A stretch of 64,000 nt of DNA from Prochlorococcus sp. AG-402-G06 (GTDB lineage: Bacteria > Cyanobacteriota > Cyanobacteriia > PCC-6307 > Cyanobiaceae). The DNA lies in assembly GCA_003277985.1 (NCBI GenBank), contig QCHR01000002.1:1-64000 (forward strand), given 5' to 3'. The notes under the pieces are model-generated. The model searched no databases and was not told where the DNA came from. It saw only the letters and a list, made by a program, of their open reading frames with translations. The position numbers and the translations under genes are program-made. Below, piece by piece: positions 32,283 through 41,072 of the stretch; the stretch's first letter is position 1, and every line of letters begins with the position of its first letter.

Positions 32283-33122
32283 GTGAAAGAAGAGCAGAAT
32301 CATCAGAAAGAGAGCGAGCAGCTGGGCTTTCTATATGAAACAACTAAAGAAATTGCTAATGAAAAAGAGAAGTACTCAGAGGCAAGTAGTTGTTTTAAGT
32401 CAAATGAAGAACGGGTTGAAATTTTAAGGAAAGGAGATGTCCCTGAGAACATCTTGATTTTGGATACAGAAACTACAGGTCTTGACAATGTGAATGATGA
32501 TTGCCTTGAAGTTGGTTCGATCCTTTTTAACGTTAAAAGTAGATCGGTTTTAGCGCAGCAATCTTTTCTTTTACCAGTTGAAACTAATAACGCAGAAACA
32601 ATAAACAATATTCCTGCTGAAATAACTAGATTGCCTCAACCTCTAGATGAAGCAATTAAATATTTTGAATCTTTGATTCGTGTATCAGATGTGGTTGTTG
32701 CGCACAATGCAGAATTTGATATGAAATGGTTTGGTCTCAAAAAATTACCTCAGATTGAAAGGCAATGGGTTTGTTCCATGGACGATATAACTTGGCCAGC
32801 GGATAAACAATTGAAAACTCGACCCTCTGTAAGAGATCTTGCATTGGCATATGGTGTACCAGTTTGGAATGCCCATAGAGCTTTGACAGATTGCATTTAT
32901 TTGGCAGAGGTTTTTAAAAGATGTAGTGAACTTGAAAAATTATTGATGAGAGCTTTAGAGCCAAAAGTTCTTCTTCGTGCTGAGATCTCCTATGAGGAAA
33001 GGTATTTAGCTAAAAATGCTGGCTTTAGGTGGAATGATGCAATTAAAGGTGCTTGGTCTAGAAAAATGAGTCGTCGGGATATGGAAAAATTAGAATTCCC
33101 GGTACATGAGGTTGACTTATAG
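32283..33122 (+). CDS. DnaQ-type 3'-5' exonuclease
   Basis: 279 residues from a GTG. After about 55 charged residues the DEDDh exonuclease domain follows: ILDTETTGLD (Asp/Glu), AHNAEFDMKWF (Asp) and NAHRALTDCIYLAEVF (His/Asp). The C-terminal about 60 residues form a separate domain with EERYLAKNAGFRWND, seen after exonuclease domains in other bacterial proteins. It is probably a DNA or RNA trimming enzyme rather than the replicative epsilon subunit; which one is not decided here. Confidence 0.87.
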   Translation: MKEEQNHQKESEQLGFLYETTKEIANEKEKYSEASSCFKSNEERVEILRKGDVPENILILDTETTGLDNVNDDCLEVGSILFNVKSRSVLAQQSFLLPVETNNAETINNIPAEITRLPQPLDEAIKYFESLIRVSDVVVAHNAEFDMKWFGLKKLPQIERQWVCSMDDITWPADKQLKTRPSVRDLALAYGVPVWNAHRALTDCIYLAEVFKRCSELEKLLMRALEPKVLLRAEISYEERYLAKNAGFRWNDAIKGAWSRKMSRRDMEKLEFPVHEVDL

Positions 33123-33222
33123 GCTTGAAGTAGATTTTTCATAAAGTACTCATTTCAAATCTTTGCTATATGTTTAATGTATTGGTTAATGAGTTTTTCT
33201 TAATTTTCTCCATGATTGATTT

Positions 33223-33510
33223 ATGAGAAAAAATTTAACTAATAAAAATTTTGTTGGTCAGTTTTCTCTCGTTAAAAGTAAGACTGACGGAAACGAATTA
33301 AAAAAGCGTCTCAGACAATGGCAGCATTCAAGAAGTTGGGCTCGTTTAATTTGTGAAGCTGAAAAAATGTGGAGTCTTGAATCAAGAGAACTAAAGAGAC
33401 TCGGAGCTATGGAATTAATTCAACTCCAAAATGAAATGCCTTTTAATGTGAGAAGAAGAGTTAATTTTTGGTTGGTTAAATATTCAGGCGTAACTAGACT
33501 AGAGAATTAA
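33223..33510 (+). CDS. Small basic protein, unknown function
   Basis: 95 residues, ATG start at 33223, not recognised. It is rich in Arg, Lys and Trp with predicted helices (KKRLRQWQHSRSWARLI, MELIQLQNEMPFNVRRRV), without a membrane segment or signal peptide. The codon use resembles its neighbours. It stands alone between the exonuclease and hisS, with more than 100 bp on each side, so it probably has its own promoter. Confidence 0.6.
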   Translation: MRKNLTNKNFVGQFSLVKSKTDGNELKKRLRQWQHSRSWARLICEAEKMWSLESRELKRLGAMELIQLQNEMPFNVRRRVNFWLVKYSGVTRLEN

Positions 33511-33638
33511 GCTTAATGAGTTTCATGACTTGAGTCTCACTAACTTGGTTTATTAAAATTCAGTGGTTAAATATTATTTTACAGTTTACTTAAACATTTA
33601 CTATTAAACAAACAACAAATAATTTTGCTGAAGCTACT

Positions 33639-34910
33639 TTGACTAATCTCAAGAATTTAAGAGGAATGGTAGATCTTTTGCCTGAGCAGAGTCAGTGCTG
33701 GCAGAAGGTTGAATCAATTGCACTTGAACATTTTAGTCGGGCTGGGCTCAAAGAAATCAGAACACCGATCATTGAACAAACTGAATTGTTTGCTAGGGGT
33801 ATTGGAGAGAATACAGATGTTGTGGGTAAAGAAATGTATAACTTCAACGATAGAGGAGGTCGTTCTTGCACTTTGAGACCAGAAGGCACAGCTTCTGTTG
33901 CTAGGTCAATTGTCCAGCATGGATTATTAAATAACGGGCCTCAAAGGCTATGGTATAAAGGCCCAATGTTTAGATATGAGCGTCCTCAAGCAGGAAGACA
34001 GAGGCAGTTCCATCAAATTGGAGTTGAGTTTGTTGGATTGGCTTCTGTTATGAGTGACGCTGAGGTTATTTCAATAGCTTGGGACTTTTTAAAGGATGTT
34101 GGACTGAATGACTTGACTTTAGAAATTAATAGTCTTGGAAGTAATGAAGACCGAAGTGTTTTCAAAAAAGAGTTACAAGATTGGCTTAATAAGAGATTTG
34201 ATTTATTAGATGAAGATTCTCAGAAAAGAATTAATTTTAACCCTTTGAGAATATTAGATAGTAAAATTAATTCTACAAAAGAACTTTTATCTGAAGCTCC
34301 TTCTTTAAAAGACTTTTTATCTAATAAGAGTAAAACTAGATTTGATTATTTACAGGAGATGCTCGCCAAACTTAAGATCCCATTTAGAATTAATAATAAC
34401 TTAGTAAGGGGTCTTGATTATTATTCCCATACAGCCTTCGAAATAACAAGTGATCAATTGGGATCTCAAGCAACTGTATGTGGTGGGGGACGTTACGATG
34501 GATTGATAAGCGAATTGGGTGGTACTCAAACTCCATCAATTGGGTGGGCTATTGGGATGGAAAGGCTGATAATTCTTGCTGGAGATAAGCTTCTACAAAC
34601 AAAATCTCCTGATGTTTATGTAATTCATAGAGGTGAGAAAGCTGAACAACTTGCTTTGGAAATTACGTGTCAGTTAAGATCATCAAACTTAACTATTGAA
34701 TTGGACTACTCAGGTTCATCTTTTTCAAAACAATTTAAGCGAGCAGATAAAAGTAAGGCGAAATGGGCCTTAGTTATAGGTGAGGATGAGGCATCTAAAG
34801 GTCATTTATTGATGAAGAAATTAAGGGATAAACAACATGATGAGGATAGCAAGGAATATATTTTTTCAAAGGTCGATCTAGATCAGTTAATTAAAAAATT
34901 GATTGATTAA
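33639..34910 (+). CDS. hisS: Histidyl-tRNA synthetase
   Basis: Class II synthetase for tRNA-His. The 423 residues show [11 protein letters not shown] at the N-terminus, motif 2 [21 protein letters not shown], the histidine-specific [14 protein letters not shown] and GGGRYDGLI, then a C-terminal anticodon-binding domain. The start is TTG at 33639; no ATG fits as well upstream. ugd follows 21 bp downstream. Confidence 0.96.
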   Translation: MTNLKNLRGMVDLLPEQSQCWQKVESIALEHFSRAGLKEIRTPIIEQTELFARGIGENTDVVGKEMYNFNDRGGRSCTLRPEGTASVARSIVQHGLLNNGPQRLWYKGPMFRYERPQAGRQRQFHQIGVEFVGLASVMSDAEVISIAWDFLKDVGLNDLTLEINSLGSNEDRSVFKKELQDWLNKRFDLLDEDSQKRINFNPLRILDSKINSTKELLSEAPSLKDFLSNKSKTRFDYLQEMLAKLKIPFRINNNLVRGLDYYSHTAFEITSDQLGSQATVCGGGRYDGLISELGGTQTPSIGWAIGMERLIILAGDKLLQTKSPDVYVIHRGEKAEQLALEITCQLRSSNLTIELDYSGSSFSKQFKRADKSKAKWALVIGEDEASKGHLLMKKLRDKQHDEDSKEYIFSKVDLDQLIKKLID

Positions 34911-34931
34911 TAAAATCATGGATTATTTAAA

Positions 34932-36335
34932 ATGAGCTCTAATAAAATTCAAAAAATATGTTGTATTGGCGCTGGATATGTTGGTGGTCCAACTATGTCT
35001 GTTATTGCAGATAAGTGCCCCGATCTAGAAATTAGGGTCGTTGATATAAATAAAGAAAGAATTGATGCATGGAATGATTCAGATCTCAATAAATTGCCAA
35101 TATATGAACCTGGATTAGATCGGATAATTTCAAGAACGAGAGGGCGAAATCTTTTCTTTAGTTCAGAAATGGAAAAGTCAATATCCGATGCTGATATGGT
35201 TTTTATATCAGTTAATACTCCAACAAAAACAAAAGGTCTTGGAGCTGGACAAGCTAGCGATCTTAGTTGGGTAGAAGCTAGTGCAAGGCAAGTAGCTAAA
35301 TACGCAAAAGGTCATACCATAGTAATTGAAAAAAGTACTCTTCCAGTTCGTACTGCTCAAGCAATAAAAGAAATACTTAATACAGCTAATAGAGAGGATC
35401 AAAAAAATCAAATTTCAAAAACTTTTTCTGTTTTATCTAATCCTGAATTCTTAGCAGAAGGGACTGCAATAAATGACCTAGAAAAACCTGACAGGGTTTT
35501 AATAGGTGGAGAGGATCTTGAAGCAGTAAATGCCTTGGTAAATGTTTATATGAATTGGGTTCCACGTAATCAGATAATTTGTACGAATTTATGGAGTAGC
35601 GAGCTTTCAAAATTAGCTGCTAATGCATTCCTAGCTCAAAGAATTAGTTCCATAAATTCCATTTCAGCCTTTTGTGAAGCTACTGGAGCTGATGTTAAGG
35701 AAGTTGCAAAAGCAATAGGAACCGATAAAAGGATTGGCAATCAATTTCTTAGAGCAGGGCCTGGGTTTGGTGGTAGCTGCTTTAAAAAGGATATTTTGAA
35801 TTTAGTTTATTTAAGTGGATATTTTGGTTTACCAGAGGTTGCAAAATACTGGAATCAAGTTGTGGTAATCAATACTTGGCAGCAAGATAGAATTTATAAA
35901 ATTGTCCTTGAGAAGCTTTTTGGTACGGTAAATGGGAAAAATATAGCAATACTCGGTTTTTCTTTTAAGGCAAATACAAACGATACGCGAGAATCTCCTG
36001 CAATAAGAATTTGCAGTGAATTACTTGAAGAGGGAGCTGTTTTATCAATTTATGACCCTAAGGTTTCATCTGAAAGAATAGAGGAAGATTTAGAAAAATT
36101 TTCATTCAATAATCAATGTATTTGGAAAATGGCTAATTCCATCCCAGAGGCATTGAAAAATGTAGATGCGGTTTTAATTCTTACCGCATGGGATGAATTC
36201 TTTGGACTTGATTGGAATTATTTAGCCTCTTTAATGAGATCACCAGCGTGGGTCTTTGATACAAGGTCGGTTGTTAATCGACAAGAAATCGAAAATACGG
36301 GCTTAAATCTTTGGAAGCTGGGAGAGGGGGACTAA
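34932..36335 (+). CDS. ugd: UDP-glucose 6-dehydrogenase
   Basis: NAD-dependent double oxidation of UDP-glucose to UDP-glucuronate, a precursor for surface polysaccharides. The 467 residues have the Rossmann loop GAGYVGGPTMSV (13-24), the substrate segment NPEFLAEGTAI (170-180) and the catalytic Cys283 in GFGGSCFKKD. The length and QRISSINSI region resemble the longer, eukaryote-like UGD form. Next to hisS, likely cotranscribed. Confidence 0.93.
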   Translation: MSSNKIQKICCIGAGYVGGPTMSVIADKCPDLEIRVVDINKERIDAWNDSDLNKLPIYEPGLDRIISRTRGRNLFFSSEMEKSISDADMVFISVNTPTKTKGLGAGQASDLSWVEASARQVAKYAKGHTIVIEKSTLPVRTAQAIKEILNTANREDQKNQISKTFSVLSNPEFLAEGTAINDLEKPDRVLIGGEDLEAVNALVNVYMNWVPRNQIICTNLWSSELSKLAANAFLAQRISSINSISAFCEATGADVKEVAKAIGTDKRIGNQFLRAGPGFGGSCFKKDILNLVYLSGYFGLPEVAKYWNQVVVINTWQQDRIYKIVLEKLFGTVNGKNIAILGFSFKANTNDTRESPAIRICSELLEEGAVLSIYDPKVSSERIEEDLEKFSFNNQCIWKMANSIPEALKNVDAVLILTAWDEFFGLDWNYLASLMRSPAWVFDTRSVVNRQEIENTGLNLWKLGEGD

Positions 36336-36427
36336 AATATCGTCAAAAACAACTTATATTGCTACAATTATTTTTCAAATAAGCTAAATTTAAGATAGAT
36401 TTTAAATTATTTAATTTTACAAAAATA

Positions 36428-36631
36428 ATGCTCTTTAAATTTCTTTTCAAAAAGAAAAAAAAAATTCAGAAACAATCTGAACAAAAACTTAGTATGAACA
36501 AATGGATGAATTTAACAAAGGAAGAAAGACTTGAAATTGATTTAAACCAAAAGAATGAAATAATGAGAAAAAAAAAGGCATTGCTAAAATCAATCAGAGA
36601 AGAATATATTAAATTAAAAAAGAAAATTTAA
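36428..36631 (+). CDS. Very small Lys-rich protein, unknown
   Basis: 67 residues, not recognised. It begins with MLFKFLFKKKKK and is almost wholly Lys, Glu, Arg and Leu, with one predicted long helix (EERLEIDLNQKNEIMRKKKA). Such composition is easy to reach by chance in AT-rich DNA, so the call is weak. It shares strand and small size with the next two genes. Confidence 0.45.
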   Translation: MLFKFLFKKKKKIQKQSEQKLSMNKWMNLTKEERLEIDLNQKNEIMRKKKALLKSIREEYIKLKKKI

Positions 36632-36709
36632 TAATTTTAAATCTATTTTTTAAATACAAAAATGCTAAAAATATACTTAACTTAATAAAAATCCTAACAT
36701 TTTACTTTT

Positions 36710-37051
36710 ATGATTTGGCCACCAAAGAAAGCATGGACAAGCAAGTTACCCATTGATGGTAAAGTTCATTTTGTTGCAATAAATTATGGTGGCCAACTGC
36801 TAAACAGATGGGTTGTTTTGATGTCAGTAATAGATTCTAGTGTGGTTGTGAAAGTATCTTGGTCTCAATTTGTTGATTCTTCTAATTGGGAATCAGGATG
36901 GGGTGAAATAAACCACGTAGAATCTTCTAAATTAGTTAATGATAAGAGTTATGAGAAAACAACTGAATTCTCTTTCCCCTCTAATGATTCAGGGTTGACT
37001 ATACCTATAACTAAAAAGACTATTAGGCCTTGGTTTGACAAAATTAAATGA
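36710..37051 (+). CDS. Trp-rich small protein (TIGR02450-like)
   Basis: 113 residues. The segment KKAWTSKLPIDGKVHFVA, then WSQFVDSSNWESGW, follows the Trp-rich family TIGR02450 (repeated W with basic residues and a WxxGW end). The C-terminal 40 residues are unlike the family core. No signal peptide. Function unknown in the family. Stand-alone gene with own upstream gap of about 80 bp. Confidence 0.65.
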   Translation: MIWPPKKAWTSKLPIDGKVHFVAINYGGQLLNRWVVLMSVIDSSVVVKVSWSQFVDSSNWESGWGEINHVESSKLVNDKSYEKTTEFSFPSNDSGLTIPITKKTIRPWFDKIK

Positions 37052-37188
37052 TATTTTAATTAAGATTTTGACTCATTTTATCTTTAATTATATTGTTGCT
37101 TAATTTTAAAGTTAATATCTTTAAACTGATGTGTGGCTTCCTTTGATTTGCTTTTTACGTTAAAAAAAAGATACTGACTTATTGAAGC

Positions 37189-37431
37189 ATGATAGAAGAT
37201 TCAATGTGGTTATCAGAAAAAGAAGCTAGTGAGGTTTTAAAAGTTGATGAACATTCTTTAAAGGTATTGAGAGAGAACGGGTATTTAAAGCCAGGATCTC
37301 ACTGGAGAAGTTCAAATGATCCTAAGCAATTACCATGGAAGCCAAAAGCTTTCTATTTTATAAGCGGATGTAAGGAAGTTATTGATTATTGGAAAGATAA
37401 GTATGACTCTATTGACCAGAGAGCAGCTTAA
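37189..37431 (+). CDS. Small helix-turn-helix-like protein
   Basis: 80 residues. The first half (MWLSEKEASEVLKVDEHSL, then LKVLRENGYLKPGSHW) looks like an excisionase/MerR-type winged helix that reads DNA, and the rest (ISGCKEVIDYWKDKYD) is not recognised. It might be a small transcription factor or a leftover of a mobile element; no integrase or att-like repeat is seen nearby. Confidence 0.55.
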   Translation: MIEDSMWLSEKEASEVLKVDEHSLKVLRENGYLKPGSHWRSSNDPKQLPWKPKAFYFISGCKEVIDYWKDKYDSIDQRAA

Positions 37432-37465
37432 AGGAAAATAAAAAGCTTTATATTTTAGAATTTTT

Positions 37466-37630
37466 TTAGGCCACTAGATTTTCACCTTTGCAATCTTTTA
37501 TTGACGTCTCAAGAATTGGATAAAGAGAAATCATTTTTCCATATTCGGGCGATGTTCTATAAACATTCGCTTTTTTTCTATAGTGGTCCTCTGTCTCCAT
37601 CTCTAGGCTATTAAATCGATTGAAGTTCAT
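37466..37630 (-). CDS. Possible 54-aa protein on the minus strand
   Basis: Read by hand: an ATG at 37630 and TAA at 37466-37468 enclose 54 codons with no stop. The peptide starts MNFNRFNSLEMETEDHYR, contains YRTSPEYGKM and ends KGENLVA. The composition (Asp, Glu, Tyr, Arg mixed, no long runs of Lys/Asn/Ile) is more protein-like than the surrounding DNA. No clear Shine-Dalgarno is seen. It lies convergent to the HTH-like gene and upstream of pcb. Unrecognised. Confidence 0.4.
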   Translation of the reverse strand: MNFNRFNSLEMETEDHYRKKANVYRTSPEYGKMISLYPILETSIKDCKGENLVA

Positions 37631-38004
37631 GATTCGTGATCCATAAGGATTTAATTATTTAATAGTTATAAATAAAGAGACCAAATTAATCTTTTATATT
37701 AATTACATATTTGCATGTATTTATATGGATTTTGAGACTTAATTGGTCTCGATTACCTGATATAAATTCTTTTTATGTATCAATTAATTCTTTAATTAGA
37801 AAGTCTTAGTTATGCAATTCTTTTGATTTTGTTTGTTTTGTCTTCTAGGGAGTCTGTTTTTTATTGTTAAAAACCTCTTCTTTTTGATATTTTTTATTTT
37901 CATTTGATTTAAATAATAAAAAAAATTTACAGATTCTTTCTCTTAGATGAGTATTCGATGAAATTGCAGTATTCTCTGTTCGGTTTTGAAAAATAGAACT
38001 TCTA
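37631..38004. other. Long AT-rich leader/promoter region of pcb, with a dyad
   Basis: 374 bases without a supported gene. It should hold the promoter and leader of the pcb antenna gene. An interrupted dyad is visible: GAGACCAA at 37677-37684 pairs with TTGGTCTC at 37743-37750, and the inner ATTAA/TTAAT parts extend it with a bulge. No ribosome-binding sequence precedes the pcb ATG clearly. I see no other element. Confidence 0.5.
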
Positions 38005-39054
38005 ATGCAGACCTATGGAAATTCAGCAGTCACCTACGGGTGGTGGGCTGGTAACTCAGGGGTCACCAACCGCTCAGGCAAATTTATTGCTGCTCATGCC
38101 GCTCATACCGGTTTGATTGCTTTCTGGGCTGGTGCCTTCACGTTATTTGAATTGGCTCGTTTTGACCCTTCAGTGCCTATGGGTCATCAACCTTTAATTG
38201 CTCTTCCTCATTTAGCTACTTTAGGTATTGGTTTCGATGAAACTGGAACCTTTGTTGGCGGGAGTGCTGTTGTTGCAGTTGCTGTGTTTCATCTAGTTGG
38301 ATCCATGGCTTATGGGGCAGGTGGATTGATGCATTCTCTTCTTTTTTCAAGTGACATGCAGGAATCCTCTGTGCCACAGGCCAGAAAATTTAAACTTGAA
38401 TGGGATAACCCCGACAACCTAACTTTCATACTTGGCCACCATTTAATATTTTTTGGTGTAGCCAACATCATGTTTGTTGAGTGGGCAAGAACACATGGCG
38501 TTTATGATGCCGCTGCTGGTTTGATCAGACCAGTTGAATACAATCTCAATCTTTCAATGATTTGGGACCATCAATTTGATTTTTTAACTATTGATAGTTT
38601 GGAAGATGTACTTGGTGGGCATGCATTCTTAGCTTTCTTGCAAATAACTGGTGGTGCTTTCCATATTGCTACTAAGCAAGTTGGAGAATACACAAAATTT
38701 AAGGGGGCCGGCTTGCTTTCTGCAGAGGCTGTTCTTTCTTGGTCACTAGCAGGAATCGGCTGGATGGCAGTTGTTGCAGCATTCTGGAGTGCAACAAACA
38801 CTACTGTTTATCCTGTTGAATGGTTTGGAGAACCTTTAGCACTTAAATTTGGGATCTCACCTTATTGGGTAGATACTGTCGATTTAGGTTCTGCTCATAC
38901 TTCCAGGGCTTGGCTAGCTAATGTTCATTATTACTTTGGATTTTTCTTTATTCAAGGTCATCTATGGCATGCTCTTAGGGCAATGGGATTTGATTTCAAA
39001 CGAGTTACTGGTGCCTTAAGTAATCTTGATACTGCTTCAGTATCATTAAAATAG
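38005..39054 (+). CDS. pcb: Chlorophyll a/b-binding antenna protein Pcb
   Basis: Six-helix light-harvesting protein of the CP43/IsiA family binding divinyl chlorophyll a and b in Prochlorococcus. The 349 residues start with MQTYGNSAVTYGWWAGNSGV and contain conserved His-bearing helices (AAHAAHTGLIAFWAG, FILGHHLIFFGVAN, VHYYFGFFFIQGHLWHALRA). The large lumenal loop of CP43 is absent, as in Pcb and IsiA. The gene has a long upstream region and a strong terminator, so it is expected to be a monocistronic, strongly expressed transcript. Which Pcb paralogue (and which photosystem) is not clear. Confidence 0.95.
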   Translation: MQTYGNSAVTYGWWAGNSGVTNRSGKFIAAHAAHTGLIAFWAGAFTLFELARFDPSVPMGHQPLIALPHLATLGIGFDETGTFVGGSAVVAVAVFHLVGSMAYGAGGLMHSLLFSSDMQESSVPQARKFKLEWDNPDNLTFILGHHLIFFGVANIMFVEWARTHGVYDAAAGLIRPVEYNLNLSMIWDHQFDFLTIDSLEDVLGGHAFLAFLQITGGAFHIATKQVGEYTKFKGAGLLSAEAVLSWSLAGIGWMAVVAAFWSATNTTVYPVEWFGEPLALKFGISPYWVDTVDLGSAHTSRAWLANVHYYFGFFFIQGHLWHALRAMGFDFKRVTGALSNLDTASVSLK

Positions 39055-39074
39055 TTAAATAAATTTAACTAACT

Positions 39075-39104
39075 AAAAAAGCCCCACTAGTTTGGGGCTT
39101 TTTT
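39075..39104 (+). terminator. Rho-independent terminator of pcb
   Basis: Perfect 11-bp stem, AAAAAAGCCCC with GGGGCTTTTTT, around an 8-base loop, followed by an A/T tract; it starts 20 bases after the pcb stop codon. G+C-rich core plus U-run is the textbook form, and the A-run on the other side would make it work for the minus strand as well. Confidence 0.93.
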
Positions 39105-39357
39105 ATTGGTTTATATTTGCCAATAGTTCAGCATTAATGATGAGAATAAATAATATTTTTTATTCTTTTAATAATTTTAAAATATTTATTTAATCAATTC
39201 CTAATTATGGATTGATCAAATATTTAATAATAATAAGAGCTAATCAAATGATTTGATTGAGATATGATAAGAATCAAATTTACTTTCAATGTTAAATATT
39301 CATATGGGATATTATTTTTTAGGAATTTTTCATTTACTTCCATAAGCTCGTTAATAT
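39105..39357. other. AT-rich intergenic region upstream of the GltS-like gene, with a dyad
   Basis: The gap between pcb and the next gene (39055-39357, about 300 bases) has the terminator and then only AT-rich sequence. A 7-bp inverted repeat with a 3-base spacer, AATCAAATGATTTGATT, lies at 39242-39258, about 100 bases upstream of the start at 39358. It could be an operator; no known consensus (such as NtcA GTA-N8-TAC) fits. Confidence 0.45.
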
Positions 39358-40743
39358 ATGAGTCTGTCGTTTTTAGGTTTGGAAGACCTATATAAAATTA
39401 ATGCAATCCCAACTTTAGTCCTCTCTTTGGGTTTGCTTGGAATTATAGGAATTCTTCTAACCCTTGGTAGAAGATTGGATTCCGCAATGAAGTTGGAAAG
39501 ATTTGGTATTCCCATTGCCCTTTTAGTTGGAGCATTAGGTTTTTTAATTGGTCCCTATGGACCTCTTTCTTTATTACCAGAAAGAGTTCTGAATACTTGG
39601 ATGCAATTACCAACTCCATTACTTACTTTGGTCTTTGCGACCTTAATGCTAGGGAGACCTATTCCAAGAATTAGTGCTTTATGGAAACCAGTTGCTTCGC
39701 AGGCATTACTTGGGCTTTTACTTGGTTTTGGTCAATACGTTGTTGGTGGGATAATTGTTTTGTCATTTCTACTTCCTTATTTAGGAGTAGATCCACTGAT
39801 GGGATGCATTATTGAAGTTGGTTTTGAAGGAGGACATGGGGCTGCGGCAATAATGGGAGATAGTTTTATGAAGTTAGGTTTCCCTGAGGGATTAGATCTA
39901 GGATTCGCGATGGCAACTGTAGGTTTACTAGCTTCTACATTGTTAGGAAGTGGTTTAGTTGTTCTAGGTAGATTGCTTGGATGGCTTGTACCTGCTGAAC
40001 AAGAGCTCACAAATGATTTAAATGAAATTGAATTGGAATTTAAACCAATTGAACAACTTAAGTTACTTTTATATAATTTTGCTCTAGTAGGATTGGCAGT
40101 TTTGGTTGGAATCTTTTTACTTTATTGCTTAAGGTTATCTTCTACTTATTTGAGTGATATAAGTAAGCAGGTGTTATTAGCTTTTCCAGTTTTTCCATTG
40201 GCTTTGATGGGTTCATTTTTAGTAAGATTTACATTAGAAAAAATTGGACACACCAAATTAGTCTCATCACTTTTTCAACGTGAGATCGGCATACTTTCAA
40301 CAGATTTACTCATAATTACCGCCATGGCAGGATTGAATTTACCTTTATTAGTTAACTACTGGGTTCCAATAACTATATTAGCCATTGGTGGATTGATTTG
40401 GAATCTTGTAGGGATGTTGATTTTTTCTAGATTATTTTTTAGAGAAGAATGGTTTGAAAGAGCAATAGCAGAGTTTGGAAATTCCACGGGAGTCGCAGCT
40501 AGTGGACTATTGCTTTTGAGATTGGCTGATCCTAGGAATTCTACCAATACGTTACCTGTGTTTTCTATTAAGCAATTATTTCTACAACCACTTCTTTCTG
40601 GAGGCCTAATTACTGTAATAGCTCCTTTGTTTATTAGTAATTTTGGGCTTAAAGGGTGGACAGAATTTTGTGGATTAATTTCATTGTCTTTATGCGTAGT
40701 CGCAATATCATTGCAGTCAAAATATACAAAAGCCTCAGCATGA
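39358..40743 (+). CDS. Sodium:glutamate symporter-like permease
   Basis: 461 residues, almost all in about 11-12 hydrophobic helices, with the GltS/ESS hallmark loop IEVGFEGGHGAAAIMGDSF near 150-170. A second, related reentrant-like loop near EFGNSTGVAASGLLLLR fits the inverted repeat of the family. GltS members move Na+ with glutamate; whether this one moves glutamate is not shown. The start is ATG at 39358. Confidence 0.83.
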   Translation: MSLSFLGLEDLYKINAIPTLVLSLGLLGIIGILLTLGRRLDSAMKLERFGIPIALLVGALGFLIGPYGPLSLLPERVLNTWMQLPTPLLTLVFATLMLGRPIPRISALWKPVASQALLGLLLGFGQYVVGGIIVLSFLLPYLGVDPLMGCIIEVGFEGGHGAAAIMGDSFMKLGFPEGLDLGFAMATVGLLASTLLGSGLVVLGRLLGWLVPAEQELTNDLNEIELEFKPIEQLKLLLYNFALVGLAVLVGIFLLYCLRLSSTYLSDISKQVLLAFPVFPLALMGSFLVRFTLEKIGHTKLVSSLFQREIGILSTDLLIITAMAGLNLPLLVNYWVPITILAIGGLIWNLVGMLIFSRLFFREEWFERAIAEFGNSTGVAASGLLLLRLADPRNSTNTLPVFSIKQLFLQPLLSGGLITVIAPLFISNFGLKGWTEFCGLISLSLCVVAISLQSKYTKASA

Positions 40744-40814
40744 CAATTAACTTACTTAACTAAAGTTATAATTTGTAGAAATATTAGTTTCAATAAATCA
40801 TTTCTCTCTTTTAT

Positions 40815-41072
40815 ATGAACCGACAAATTTACAAAGATATCCCTCCTCAAGAATTAAAAGAAAAATGGTTTAAAAGTCATCTACTTGGAAAAGAGGTTGA
40901 ATTAAGAGAACTCTATGAGTTGCCTCAGGATCAGTTGGATTTAGTCATGGCAGAAACTGCGGAGTTTAGGAGCGATATAGGAAATAGAGATAGAAATCTA
41001 GGTAAATTTTGTACAGCTGGTTATTTTTTAGAGTTATCAAGAATCATTGACAAAAGAAGATCCTCAGAATGA
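40815..41072 (+). CDS. Small soluble protein, unknown
   Basis: 85 residues, ATG start at 40815, not recognised. The sequence is charged and helical (ELKEKWFKSHLLGKEVELREL, then DLVMAETAEFRSDIG) without membrane segment. It ends inside the convergent GST gene by 9 bases (41064-41072). Composition is protein-like, so I think it is real; no function can be offered. Confidence 0.6.
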   Translation: MNRQIYKDIPPQELKEKWFKSHLLGKEVELRELYELPQDQLDLVMAETAEFRSDIGNRDRNLGKFCTAGYFLELSRIIDKRRSSE

